A stretch of 64,000 nt of DNA from Volutella citrinella (lineage: Eukaryota; Ascomycota; Sordariomycetes; Hypocreales; Nectriaceae), in the NCBI GenBank assembly GCA_034401135.1, contig JAWZSP010000004.1:3720001-3784000 (forward strand), read 5' to 3'. The notes under the pieces are model-generated. The model made no database searches and was not told the origin of the DNA. It worked only from the letters and a program-made list of their open reading frames with translations. The translations under genes and the position numbers were made by a program. Positions 11,726 through 23,099 of the stretch are shown here, piece after piece (positions within the stretch are counted from its first letter, which is position 1; the number at the start of each line of letters is the position of its first letter).

Positions 11726-14700
11726 ATGTACACTCAGGCCAGGGGAATCGACGCTCCGGCGTACGAGTGCGATGCTCGGTATGAGCCTCAGCCAACGCAC
11801 GACCGCCTTGCCGACGAAGATGTCCCCAAGGTTACTACCAACAAGAAGCCCAACTACAGGCCAACGCCCCTCCGATGGTACTTCATCGTCGCCCAGGTGC
11901 TCTTGCTATTGCTTGGCATGGGCCTGATTATCTGGGCCTACAAGGATCTTGACATCTACGATCCAGCCAAGAGCCTCACTATCCTGGATCGTAGAGGCAT
12001 TGCCAACGCGCCGTTGTTGGAGGATCTGCTTCTCCCGCGGCAAGCACCTACTGCGGCGCCTCCAGCAGCTGACCCTCCGGCGAATGCTCCCCCGGCGAAT
12101 GCTCCCCCAGCGAATGCTCCTCCTGCTGCCGACAAGCCTTCCCAGGGAAGTTCTGGCGGAGCTCCCGATTCTGCCAGTAAACAAAGTCCTCCACCACCAG
12201 AGAACAACCCGCCCGCGCCCGATGCGTCCCCAAAGAACCAACCGGTCCCGGACAAGGCCACCACTGATACGGGCAACAAACCGGCGGTGGAACCACCTAA
12301 GGATACTCCCGTAGCAGATACACCCAAGGAGAAGACGCCTGATACTAAACCTGCTGTGGAGTCTCCTGCTGCAAAGCCAGCCGATCAGCCATCTCCTGCG
12401 CCGGAGCCACCCAAAAACCAGCCAGCTCCCGATACGCCCAAATCAGACCCCGCGCCTCCGGCAAACACGCCGGCGAACGCGCCGGCCAACCAGCCGCCGA
12501 AGAACCCGACCCCGGACCCGCCTGCGAAGACGGAGGCACCGGCTCCGGAGCAGCCTGCCGCCAAAGACCCACCAAAGGACACCCCGAAGCCGGCTCCAGA
12601 GCCGACTGTGGTTCCCTCGCCCAAGGAGGACGACAAGAATGCTCCAGAAAAGACCGTTCCGCCTTCCCCTAAGCAACCCGAGAACGGGGCTGACAAGACC
12701 GCCGCGGACACTCCCAAGGACACTCCCAAGGACACCCCAAAGGAGGATCCCAAGGTCGAACCCCCGAAGACGACGCCTCCTGATGCCAAGGAAACTGGCA
12801 ACAATGAAAACATTGCGGCGAAGCCAAAGCCAAATGTCGATTCGGAGACGGTGCCGCCCAAGAAGGATGACCCTAAGACAACACCCGTAGAGGACCCCAA
12901 GAAGGATGATCCCAAAACAACACCCACAGACCCCAAGAAGGACGACCCCAAGACAACACCCACAGATCCCCCTAAGAAGGACGATCCCAAAACAACACCT
13001 ACAGACCCTCCTAAGAAGGATGATTCTCAGACAACATCTAAGGAAGACCCCAAGAAAAACGATCCCAAGACAACACCGACAAAGGGTGGCGACACGACCT
13101 CGGAGGACAACAGCTCCAAAACCATGGATCCCAAAGGCAAGAATGGCAAAGTGATCACAACGGAAAAGGTGATCACAACGACGAAGACTATCACGGAAGG
13201 ACCCACAAAGACAACCATCACGTCAAAGACGACCGAGACGGACTTTGATACGACGACTGAGACAATAGTCACTACTGGCCCAGGTGAGGGTGCCACTTCC
13301 AGCGTAGAGACATTTGAGTCTACGCAAACCATAACGAAGCCCCCAACCACCAAGCCTACGACGCGAACAACTACAAGAACCGGTTTCATCACGGTCCGTC
13401 CCCGCCCATCAGCTCCCGGGCAGCCCGGTGCCGGCGGCGATAACGGTGGTCAGGGTGGTGATGATGAAGATGGTGACGGTGCTCCAGATCAGCCTGGCGA
13501 TAATAAGCCTGGAGAAGATAAGCCCCTGCCTAGTAAGCTGGAGACGATTCCTTTTACCAGTACGATTGTCGAAACGGGTATGGTCACCGAGCCCGGAGGC
13601 CAGGAGACCACGGTAGTCACGGGGACTCGGCTTGTCGCAGGGCCAGGCGCAGGGCCAGGCGGAGCTGCGACCATTATCGTCACCAGCACATTCCCCGTTG
13701 CCACGAGGGTTAGTACGTTTACTACCGTCAGCGACAAGCCGGCCACCACTTATCTTCAGCTTGGGCGCCAGACAATCACCGAGGTCTTCACCCAAAGGAA
13801 CCAAGACGAGAAGCCCATCGTCGTAGCCAAGCCTACAGCCAAGGTCATTGATGTCGTCTCGGTCGTGGACGGAAAGACGGTGCAGATCGTCGACAAGGTC
13901 AAACCCGTCACCTTTGAAAAGAACATCGATCAAGTTCAGACCATTGTCGTGTCGGGATCTCAGCAAACCGTTGTAACTGAAGTCCCCGGCTCTACGACGA
14001 CCTACGCCATTGTTACTACCGGCTGGGATGGCCTCCCCACGACGACGCAGGTTGTCGCTACGGCCAGTGCCTATCTCACGACCGTGGTCAACAGTATTCC
14101 CGGCACCACGTACCTCAGCACCAGCACTGGTGTCACTACGATTACATCGGCGCCTGAGGAGTCGACGACGTACTACTCGACCGAGCAAGACACCACCTTC
14201 ACGTACGAGTCCACTGCCACATACGAAGCAACCTTCACGGAGCCTCCCGAGGCCCAGGCAACGGAGCAGCCCAAGACAAAGGTGTACGAGATCGATGAGG
14301 GTGGCTACTTTATTGGAAAGTTCCTGCCGCTGATCCTGGCCGTTGTCCTCACCATCCCAATCCGCATCATTGACTTCAACGCTCAGATGTATCAGCCATT
14401 CTATGCCTTGAATCGAGTCAATGGCGCTCTGGGTCCCGGCTCCATGACACTGCACTTTAGTGATTGGACTGGCTTCTTCAAGCCGATTCAACTGCTCCGC
14501 CAAGGGCATCCAATTACCTTCATCACCCTCACGCTCATCATCTGCGCCGCGCTCATGACCCCGTTGGCTACCGAAGCCGTCGGCGTGAAGCTCTATGGAA
14601 GATGCCAACGCCATGCGGTCCAGGGTTGTGCGGCGGCTTTGGGTGTCAGTCGCTGGCCGACGTACATGCTCCTGGGTCTCATCGCCATCACCATCGCCCT

Positions 14701-15909
14701 TCTTCTCATGTTGCTCTACTTCCTTCGCGACCAGGAGACGGGCCTGCATGCGAACCCGTGGAGCGTGGCGGGTATTGCCTCCCTTTCGACCAACAGCGAG
14801 GTCCGGCCCCAGCGTGCTTCGGAACACAAGATCCATAGGGAGATGAAGGAGAGGCGGTATGGATTTGGCTACTTTGAGAATGACCGGGGAGAGACCGAGT
14901 ATGGCATTGTCCTTTACGATGACGCGGCAGAGTCTTTGCAAGGACCTGCCGCCGGCCGACCCGGCTCCATTGCCAGCTCGTTGGATTCAGCCGACCAGGC
15001 CGGCGTTCGGGCCCGCAAGAAGAACCCATTCATGGTGCTGAGTGTCTGGTGGCGACTTACGTTCATGGCGTTCCAGCTCGGTATCATGATTCTCATCCTC
15101 TACTACCACATCAACCTCAACAAGTCATCTGGTTTCAAATCTTTCTTGGACAGTCAAACATTTGGCGTGCGCTTCTTCCTTGCCGCCCTTGGGGTCATTA
15201 CCTCGTTTAGCTGGACATCGATGTTTTTGAGTAAGTCCCATATGAACGGGCCTCGTACTTTATCTACATGCGCTAACAAAATGCAGCAATTTCGATGCTT
15301 ATTCCATACCAGCTGATGAACGGCAAGTCCCGGAAGGCATCCAATTCGATCCTGCTCAGCAGATCGACCAACGGCTTCTCCGGACTCTACTCGGCTATCA
15401 AACATGGCCACATTTACCCAGGACTGGTGGCGATTGTGACGATCCTCTCCGAGTTCATGCCAATGCTGCTGGCCAACATCCCCTTCACGCTGACGCAGAC
15501 CAAGGCCACGCACAACGTCTGCGCCCGCCTGTCGATCGGACTTCTGGCCCTAATGATTCTGACGCTCGTGCTGAGCTTCTTTATCCGCTGGCCTAACATG
15601 CCGGTGGATCCTCGTTCCATCGCCGGTGCCATGTACTACGTCAGCGAGAGCCAGATGCTGGAGCACTACGGTGGCATGTCGACCCTGAAGAAGAGGGAGC
15701 GGAACCAGCGCGTCAAGGAAATGGGCGGGTTGTATTGGTTCGGTGAGATCCAGACCAGCACTGGGCAGTATCGATCCGCGGTGGAGTGGGACGACGGGCA
15801 GCTGAACCCGGACACGACGGCACGACCGGGCGGACAGCGCCCACGGGAGATGCAGGAGGAGCAGCAACGCGAGGACGTTGACACGGCGTACTGGGGATAT
15901 CAACCTTGA
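11726..15909 (+). CDS. Large Pro/Thr-rich DUF3433 membrane protein, 2 exons
   Basis: Predicted plasma-membrane protein of 1375 aa with a mucin-like middle; function unknown. Exons 11726-15230 and 15287-15909 are joined by a 56-nt GT-AG intron. After about 50 cytosolic residues a first helix (about 51-72, IVAQVLLLLLGMGLIIW) leads into a Pro/Ala/Lys/Asp-rich region with NAPPA and PKKDDPKTTPTDP-type repeats (about residues 110-480). A Thr/Ser-rich region follows, to about 850, likely O-glycosylated and wall-exposed if it faces outside. The C-terminal 500 residues have several helices in the DUF3433 pattern (PFYALNR, SDWTGFFKPI, then LRQGHPITF). A second set of helices follows, ending before a charged cytosolic tail. 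The repeats are likely to vary in length between strains. A broken copy of bases near 12234-12347 lies at 21834-21958. Confidence 0.85.
12078..12129 (+). repeat. 15-bp in-frame repeat coding NAPPA
   Basis: Three near-identical 15-bp units inside the DUF3433 gene, each encoding N-A-P-P-A. The length is a multiple of three, so copy changes keep the frame. Confidence 0.85.
12855..13085 (+). repeat. In-frame repeats coding KKDDPKTTP
   Basis: About six imperfect units of roughly 36-42 bp encode variants of PKKDDPKTTPTDP. They form a hydrophilic, charge-alternating spacer in the likely extracellular stalk of the DUF3433 protein. Confidence 0.85.
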
Positions 15910-16128
15910 TTTACATTCAACTTAATTCATGATGGACGGCGGGAGGCGGGGGGGAAGGGAATCTGACGACATATGATACAGGCTGCATGGTCTTGGATAC
16001 CCGGTTTTTGCATTGCGAGCGAGCACATGGTAATGATATTTTAGATGGCCAAACTACAGTTTGCTGTTAGAAATGAGATGACGAATTCAATCACTCCTTT
16101 TTTACGCTACTTGATGCAGTGACTTGAG

Positions 16129-17014
16129 TTACTCCTCCTCAAGCTCAGGATAGTGCCGCCAGATGCCATTGCCGTACTTCATATGGCGCTCACTCGCCAG
16201 GTACTTGATGACGTTGGGCCGCGCCTTGACCTCCTCATACAGCCGGAAGACGGAGTCGTACTTGGCCGACTCTTCCAGCTTAGCCGTCGTCTTGGGGAAG
16301 GCGTACTTGATGCCGTCGATGCACTGTCGCGCGTTAGACACATGAAGGTATGAGGAAACCAGGGGGGGGGGGGGGGGTGGCACTCACCTGGAACAAGATC
16401 AGGTCGACGTAGGTGAGACTTCCGTGGTAGATCCATGGCCCGGCCCCACTGGTGCCGGCGGTGAAGAGGCGCTGGGCGTAGTCGAGGAACTTGGGCAGCC
16501 GCTCGTCAAGGAAGTTGCGCGTGCGGCGTTTGGCCTCGGGCCGCTGATCCTCATAGTAGAGGCTGACGCCGATGGGATGGTGCGTATCGTGCAGCTCATT
16601 GACGAAGCCGTCGAGCAGTGTCATGGCGATGCCGTTGAGGTGGTAGGTACTGGGGCCTTCATCCGACGGAGCGAGGCCGAGACGGGGCGCCAGGTACATC
16701 AGGATGTTTGCGACCTGGCTGATGAGGACGTCGCCATGGCGCAGGAGCGGGCAGGCGAAGACGGGCGGGTTGGAGCCATCGCCGTCGCCGGTGCCGTCGG
16801 ACGCGCACGAGCCGACGACCAGGGGCACCGCCGTCTGCGGGGTGCGGGCGTGGTCGATGTAAGGGACGCCGGCCTCTTCAAAGGCGAGGCGGATGAACTC
16901 GCCGCGGCCGGGGAAGCCGGGCCAGTAGATGAGCTCGTAGGGGTCATCGTCCGTCTTGGTGCCGGCGGAGGTGTCGTCGTCTGTCTTGACGCGCTTGGAG
17001 GGCAGTTCGCACAT
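16129..17014 (-). CDS. Glutathione S-transferase-like protein, 2 exons
   Basis: Likely cytosolic glutathione transferase of the sigma/alpha-like fold. Exons 17014-16388 and 16323-16129 give 273 aa, slightly long for the family. After a polar, acidic N-terminal tail of about 25 residues, the thioredoxin-like domain begins YELIYWPGFPGRGEFIRLAFEE, with the tyrosine at the position that usually activates glutathione. The all-helical domain follows and includes GPWIYHGSLTYVDLILFQ, a typical GST helix 6 region with the conserved aspartate. The second exon supplies the C-terminal helices and a tail ending HYPELEEE. The 64-nt intron contains a run of 16 C on the coding strand just after the donor site. 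The physiological substrate cannot be read from the sequence. Confidence 0.85.
16362..16377. repeat. G16 homopolymer
   Basis: Sixteen consecutive G on the plus strand, inside the intron of the GST-like gene, where it reads as C16 about 10 nt after the donor. Sequencing length error is possible here. Confidence 0.9.
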
Positions 17015-18827
17015 GGTGGAGTTGGTGTTGGTGTTGATGAGAGGGTTTTTTCACTTCCAGGTGCGGTGATGAGATTATGAAGGCAGGCGATGTGGCGGTG
17101 CAGAAAAAGACAGGATCGGGGTGAGATGTGAGATGTGAGACGTGGGATGAGTCGGTCATTCCAAGGGCGGGCGGCCCGCAATGGAGGTGTCATGACGGCG
17201 GGCCGTATATAGTACATACGTCAGTGGACACCCCGCTCTTCTCCGGCGGATAATTAGTGGGCTCCATACAGCGATGGCGGTTGTCGATCCCTAACGCTAA
17301 AGTGACGGGGCATTTCCCAATTGAGCAGTAGGTGCTTTATCCGGGGAATGCTATAGGCCATTGCTCTTCTCAAGTTGATTGCTTCCTCACAGAATAGTTC
17401 CAGTAACCAAGTTGAGTCTCTATATTCATCAAGTTGCGTATAAATCCCATACTAAAAACATGCGATGTAATCGTCCATTAAGCCCCGTAAATCGTAATAA
17501 CAAAACTCTTGGCGGCGCACCTTCCTTATCCAGGACATTCGGCATCTAAGCGCCGCCCGATCCCCGTGCCGCTGATATCCTTGATGGTGATTGGTTAGCC
17601 TCGCCAAAAATCCGATTCAGCTGATGCCAACCCCTCATCAACTACCTCGGGGCTGCTCCTCCTTCCTTCATTTCTCATTCCTTCATCGCTTTCGCCTCAA
17701 AAAGATTTTTGATACGGCTCTCTAGCACGCCGACAACCTGCCAAGAGCGAGAGCTGCCTAGAGTCATCACAATCGACCAGTGACATTGCGACAGCCCCCA
17801 GCAACCTATTGCCCGGGTATCCCAAAGCCAATTGAGCGCCATTTTCTTCAATCGATCCGACCAAACATGGGAAAAGGAGAACGAAACAAAGGGAAAAATT
17901 GAAGCAGAGAGGTCCTCGAGAGCCGAGCAAGGTGTTGTCACGCCGACGCCACAGGCAAACTGTGTCTTCGCAAACGGTCGATGAACACTCAGCCTGGAAG
18001 TCAGTTTGGCTGACGCTCCAAGAACGAATGTATGCCGTGACGCCACATGCTTGCCGGCATAGCATATTTGAGGCCAGTCAGTGCAGCAGCACTAGAGGGT
18101 GTTTGATGTTGACTGGCGAGGAAGAAGTCGTGATGCTCGTGCAGCAGCACTAGAGGGCGATTGGGGTTGACTGGTGAAGAAGAAGTCGTGATGTCCATGC
18201 AGCAGCAGTCGATGCAGCGCAGTCAGCGCTTGCCACTGCTCGCTGCTGGGCGTTGGATTTGCATCCGTGCTTGTCAACCGGGCATGTCTACCCCTATGCA
18301 TTTTGTCTCAACCATGACAAGCCCTGCATAGATCCCCTTCACCTCGGCCACCAGCTGGTCTTGAGATGTGGGGCGAGTCTCGGGCTGCTTCAATGACAAA
18401 GGAGGCTGGCAAAACAGAAGAGGAACGAAAAAAGGTATAGTAACAGCCCAGTCCGCACCGTCAAAAGAAAGGAATGTCGAACACTGGCAAAAAGGGAAGA
18501 GATAACAAAAGAAAACTGCCAGATAGGCCAGAGTTGCCTCCCCGGGGGTCTCGCCTTCAGTGCACTGAGCACCTCTGGATGGCCAGCAATGTTTGCTTGA
18601 TGGGTTGGTACTGTGTTGTTGCTGACTTCGAGGCTATAGGGCACACCCGCCGCGGAGATTCGACTTGAGAACCACAGCCACGGCGGCACCGAGTGTCGCC
18701 CTTTGAAGCGTGGCAACATCCATGGCATCACCAAGCCAGACGCCATTGCCGTGACAGCGTTGGTTGACAATGTCACCCGCCATGCCACCACGACTGGGCA
18801 GTGCAGTACGTCCCTCGCCGAAGCATC
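17015..18827. other. Gene-free stretch with tandem repeat
   Basis: Upstream flank of the GST-like gene and 3' flank of the first small gene. Short ORFs here (for example 17675-18046, minus) show no family features. The 58-bp tandem repeat at 18082-18197 is listed separately. Confidence 0.4.
18082..18197. repeat. 58-bp tandem repeat, two copies
   Basis: Two adjacent units (18082-18139 and 18140-18197) share TGCAGCAGCACTAGAGGG at their start and AAGAAGTCGTGATG near the end. A partial third unit starts at 18198. The period is exactly 58 bp. Confidence 0.85.
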
Positions 18828-19220
18828 CTACTGCCTCTGAAACTGCGAGCCGGCATGGGAGGTACCGTGGGAAGTCGCCTGGCTTTGGTCGGTCCTGGGG
18901 GCGATGGGCTGGCCCCTTGCTGGTGTTGTGCTCGACATGAGGGCATCGAGGCCCTCCATGTTTGAGCCACCAGAGTACATGTCTTCTTCCGGAGCTGGGG
19001 CTACCGAGTAGTTTGGAGGGAGGTTGTCATCTCGAAGGTGCGATTCGACACGGACCGAGCCCTGGTTCCCTGTCTCAGGACGCTGCGGCTTGGACCTGCC
19101 AGTGCTATCTCACGGTCCAGTCAGTGACACATTTTCGGACAACACAGCACTACGAGTGACCGTGTCCTTCAAAAGGACTTACCTCGAGGCAGAACCCTGA
19201 TTAGGGGCCACGGACGACAT
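18828..19220 (-). CDS. Small two-exon protein, GSQF family member A
   Basis: Unrecognised protein of 101 aa. Exon 1 is 19220-19183 (38 nt), exon 2 is 19095-18828, with an 87-nt intron (GTAAGT donor, CTGAC branch site, CAG acceptor) in phase 2. The start MSSVAPNQGSA is nearly identical to that of member B. The middle has RDDNL followed by YSVAP, and the C-terminus has TDQSQ, then SHAGSQF and QRQ. It is rich in Ser, Pro, Gln and Gly, without signal peptide, membrane helix or Cys, so probably a soluble and partly disordered protein. A GGA-repeat (19282-19316) lies about 60 bp upstream. Reality is supported by exact frame continuity and by the two related genes at 23.1 and 25.7 kb; function is unknown. 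Confidence 0.72.
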
Positions 19221-19281
19221 GATTCGAACCGAATGTACAGGTGCTGTGGGAAGGCTGTGGGAAGAGTGCCAGAATAGAGGC

Positions 19282-19316
19282 GGAGGAGGAGGAGGAGGAG
19301 GAGGAGGAGGAGGAGG
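19282..19316. repeat. GGA microsatellite
   Basis: About 11 consecutive GGA triplets on the plus strand, that is TCC on the strand of small gene A, 60-95 bp before its ATG. It may act as a pyrimidine-rich promoter or leader element. Confidence 0.85.
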
Positions 19317-19780
19317 CGGTGGCGGTAGGAGCAGTTGAGCTTGAAGCACCCCGACTGTTGTTCGGCGGCAAGGGGGACTGGGGCGGATGGTCTTGGTGTC
19401 CTTGGCCGATGGAGGAAACTATTAGACGAAGGAATACTGAGTTGACGACGATAGTGAGGGTACTAGTGTTGGTGATGATGAGGGATCGCTTCAACAGTTG
19501 TAGAAGACAGATGAAATGTGACAGTGGCACAAGCCGGAATATAGGAATCTTGTGCAGGGGAATGATGAAGTGGGAGAGCGAGGGCAGTTGGCGGAAGAAA
19601 ACGAGGAGAGATCGTGGGCTATTTATCTAGCAGTGCGTCGACGATGGTAGTAATTCCAATGGGCAGGAAACCAAAAGTTGGCGTAGCTGGGTGCCCAGGT
19701 CCAGGCGAGCAGAAGGGACGGCTCTAGCAAGAGGTGAGCAGAGAGGGGGTAAGACCACAGGATGGGGGTGGTGTGCTATT

Positions 19781-19908
19781 AGCGTCCCGGCGCCAAGGAA
19801 TTGAAGACTGGCTCGCCAAGCCTTCCCAGGGGAGGGGGCCTTATGAGCCTCCCGACGTCGAGGAAGTGTAAGCCTGGGTCGCCAGAGCCGCCGCCGAGGG
19901 GGTCTCAA
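19781..19908. repeat. 64-bp imperfect tandem repeat, two copies
   Basis: Units starting at 19781 (AGCGTCCCGGCG) and 19845 (AGCCTCCCGACG) align along most of their length, both running through CTCGCC or GTCGCC to a GAGGGGG-like block. They are diverged, so the duplication is not recent. Confidence 0.65.
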
Positions 19909-20895
19909 AACCGAACCTGGACTGATCACACACAAGAGCGGGGCCGCCTGTACGTGGCCGCTGGCGCAGCACGCACGCATTGGAGTGGCAGACAGGCCGG
20001 TTGCCAGAAGTCGCAAGTGAAGTGACTTCGGCGGCCTAGTATCATGGACGGGAGTTGGCGCCGACAGTGTCACTATGAGCCCCCGGGTTACCTTTGTGCG
20101 CGGTGTGTAGTATTCAGGAATCTGGGAAAACACGCCCCCCTTTGACAATCTCGAGGAATTGCGGCCAATCCCCGCCCTGGTAGGTTACGGCTCAAACATC
20201 GGGCCCAAGTTTTTTCCTGGGGCAAGGACAAGGGACAAGGAAGCCAAGGAAAAACGAAGGCGATGGCCTGCGGGTGAACCACCTGCCACGGATCAGACCC
20301 ACAACTCTGAAATCACCGAACATTCTGTGTAGGCCCCCCGGCGGGTGTATGTGGCTTTTTGGAGGGCGCGTGCCAATTTGAACATGGTAGAAAACATGAT
20401 AGGGCGATTGGGTTAGTAATTCTGAGTGAGTTGTCAAAAAGGTCGTCTCGTGGTGACTGGCAGTATCCTGGACGGCGCCCCGTGCAGCGAGTCCTCGCCT
20501 AATCGTCCGGAGGGCACAGATCCCCGGCACTTTTTGACCAATGCGCCCTGTGGAGGCTCCAAAGAAGCGACACGATGGGTGCGAGGTGTGGTTCACCACC
20601 CCGATCGAGCATGTCGGTGCGGCAATCCGGGCGCCGCCACTTAATGGCGGGCAGCAAGACGCGGATGCCGATTAATTACAACGACGGCTTCGATGGCATC
20701 GCTGGCGAACACGCAGTGTCTGCCATGGCCATAGCGCTGGAGGCTCCCAGGCGTGTAATTAACGGGGAACCAAGGGCCGCGGCGGTTGTCTTTGCCAATC
20801 CGTTCGATGAGACACAGCGTCCCAGGCAGATCCCCCCAAGCACCTGGGTCATCTGGGTTGGACATGGAGCCGGGAGTGGCCCTATTGTGCGATCA

Positions 20896-21115
20896 GGGGT
20901 GTTATTTTCTGCCCTGGTCGGCTTCGATCTGGCATCCATGGTTCCGTGTCGGTGAGGGGTCAAGGGGGTGTTATTATCTCCGTTGGTGGTCTTCGATCTG
21001 GCAGCCGCGTCTTTGGGGCTTGTTCTCGCCTCCCTTGGTAGTCATCCATCTGGCCTGACATCCGTGTCGCTGAGGGGTGTGCTTATCTGAGTGGTCGGGG
21101 CCCAGCATCTAGCAT
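20896..21115. repeat. Imperfect tandem repeats, about 50-70 bp
   Basis: Four related units begin near 20896, 20966, 21015 and 21074. They share a GGGGTGTTATT-like head, TCGATCTGGCA-like centre and CCGTGTCGGTGA-like tail in various combinations. Spacing is irregular (70, 49, 59 bp), as expected for an old array. Confidence 0.6.
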
Positions 21116-21218
21116 TCGATGCGGGCAGGGACTCAGTGATGCGACGCTTCCTCGGGCGGCTTCCCCTCCTTTTGGCAATGTCAGAGCGAGCGCCGCCTCC
21201 ACAACCGCCCATAGAAAC

Positions 21219-21343
21219 AGATCCCACATCTTAACAAATCCCTCCTTTTAAGAAATCACTCCTTTTAAGAAATCCCACCTTTTAAAATATCCCGCCTCTT
21301 TAAAAATCCCACATATCTTAAATAATCCCACATCTTGAACAAG
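21219..21343. repeat. AT-rich short tandem array
   Basis: About seven units of 17-19 bp built on AATCCCACCTTTTAAG stand out in otherwise GC-rich DNA. Units differ by a few bases. Confidence 0.75.
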
Positions 21344-21833
21344 GGAAGCCGAGAGTACGTGCGCTTGGTACGCTCATGCCGAGCCCATGCCCCGGCACTT
21401 TCTGCCTGGACGCAGAGAGATGAATCGACGACAATCGCGCAGATCTATTCGCAGCTAGAACAACCTGCCTTGCCCAAGAAGCAATCCCTATGCATAAATG
21501 AGTGAACATGCTGGGCAAGTGGACCATCGTGATGGCGCGGGCATGGCCAAGCCGGCCGGCTGGTTGAACATGGATGCGGTTGAACATGGACGACGACATG
21601 CGTGTGCCACTCGGTGTGCCAGCTGCGGGAGAGCGTCGGAATGGCGGCGGGCCAGCCAAACCTGGGCAGGGAAACAGATTGAATCACTTGCCTCGTTTTG
21701 CCTGACGGCAGCCTCTCAAGCTCGCCTCAGCTCCACGGGCTCTAGATCCACACCCCGCCATGTGGGCGTATGTATAACGAAGTCCGAACTTCAGCGAGCG
21801 GGCGAGGTCGCCGATTGGACTGTACTACTACTT

Positions 21834-21958
21834 AAACCCAACCAGTCCTGGACAAGGCCCACGGGTACGGGTACTTAGCAACAAACCGGCGGCGGAACCG
21901 CCCAAGGGGCCCCCCCGTTGCAGATACACCCAAGGAGAAGACGCCAGGCGGATACTAC
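21834..21958 (+). pseudogene. Broken fragment copy of the DUF3433 gene
   Basis: The segment aligns with the coding sequence at about 12234-12347 of the DUF3433 gene. Shared blocks include GGACAAGGCC, AGCAACAAACCGGCGG-like sequence and a long identical stretch across CAGATACACCCAAGGAG and the following AAGACGCC. The copy has small insertions, a stop-containing TTAG near 21875 and several substitutions, so it cannot encode the same peptide. No other part of the gene is nearby. It is a partial duplication 9.6 kb away in the same orientation. Differences are not the C-to-T type expected of repeat-induced point mutation: where they differ, the copy often has the G or C. Confidence 0.8.
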
Positions 21959-23099
21959 TAGTATACGAGCACTAGGTAGTAGTTCGCTATGCTGTCACAG
22001 TCCACCAGCCAGCACCACAGCACAAACACAGTGTCGGCCGTGAGTAGGCATCATCAGGCCGTGTGACTCCAAGCCGCCCGCGACCAACGAGTGTGGTACA
22101 AAGGGGCAGGGCACCAAACACAACAGGGCACCATCACAGCACCCAGAACCTCGGGCCGACGCCGTACACAACCACAGCCGTGACGCCGAAGCTTCACCGT
22201 GGCCGCGAGTCTTCCGCGACACCACGTCAACTTTCCAAAAGCTCCGAGCCGGCTGTGGCAGCAAAAGGCAACCGTGACCCCATGCACCCAACAGCTAGGA
22301 ATCAGCTTCCACCATTTGGCCTGTGCGAGCAGGGGGCGGGTCGAGGGTCGTCTGAGCTAATTAGACGGACTGGCCTCCTTGACCATCCCGCGCGGGACTG
22401 ATGGGAGGCCACCACCGTGTGGCTGTGCAAGGTTGGATTTCGAGATCATCCCTCCAAGCACCAGCCACAGCCAGATGGTTCTCATGCAGGTACGCGTGTG
22501 GCAAACGACAAGAAAAGGACGAACAATCGATCCAAGGAGACTACGGAATCTGTATCCAAGGCGGTATCATAGTTTTTGGATGCCAAGTCGTGCAAGGACA
22601 GGAACCCCGAGGTTGTGTCTTGCTGCCACAGTCTACAACAGGTACAAGCAGCTTGGTCCTGCTCTAAAAGTAGTACCTACTAATAAAAAGTCCCACCTTG
22701 GTGTACTTGTAGTCCATAGAAATCCCTAAAAAGCATAGAGAAGAGAGCCCAAGCCCCTAGATTTATTCAGTCGTACTTAAGACCATACATATCTATGTGT
22801 CGTGTCGAAAACCTGTCATCTATGAAACGACGAGTGTGGGTGTGGCGGTGCACCGCATGCAAGACGGGTGTGGGGGTCTGGCCCGTTACAGATCACTGGA
22901 CGGCGATTGGACAGCTGGCCGGGTCAAGCACCCGGAACCAACGGCTCAGAAGGAGCCCCAGAATAATCCTCCGCCATCCGCACAAGGTATATGGCTTGCA
23001 AATCTCATCATGCCAAGAGCCTACATGTATTCACGGGGCTTCACGAATCGCGCAAGACGATCAAGTTGATGCACAATGCTCCTCTTCCGATGTCTTCTA

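Larger units (their letters stand above)
19221..23099. other. Gene-free, repeat-bearing stretch
   Basis: About 3.9 kb without convincing genes. It contains the GGA microsatellite, a 64-bp two-copy repeat (19781-19908), imperfect 50-70 bp repeats (20896-21115), an AT-rich array (21219-21343) and a broken copy of the DUF3433 gene (21834-21958), each listed separately. The ORFs here are mostly shadows in GC-rich DNA. Confidence 0.45.

Noticed and set aside
13409..14941. 510-codon minus-strand ORF opposite the DUF3433 gene.
   Set aside because: It is the antisense shadow of the Pro/Thr-rich coding repeats of the real gene on the plus strand.
17983..18015. A short plus-strand reading ending P-GSQFG and a stop, resembling the small-family C-terminus.
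   Set aside because: Only five residues match, it is on the opposite strand to the family, and no 38-nt first exon or longer open frame is found upstream. Probably chance.
19627..20148. 173-codon minus-strand ORF.
   Set aside because: Rich in Arg, Pro and Leu, overlapping a two-copy non-coding repeat, with no domain or splice support. Typical chance ORF in GC-rich DNA.
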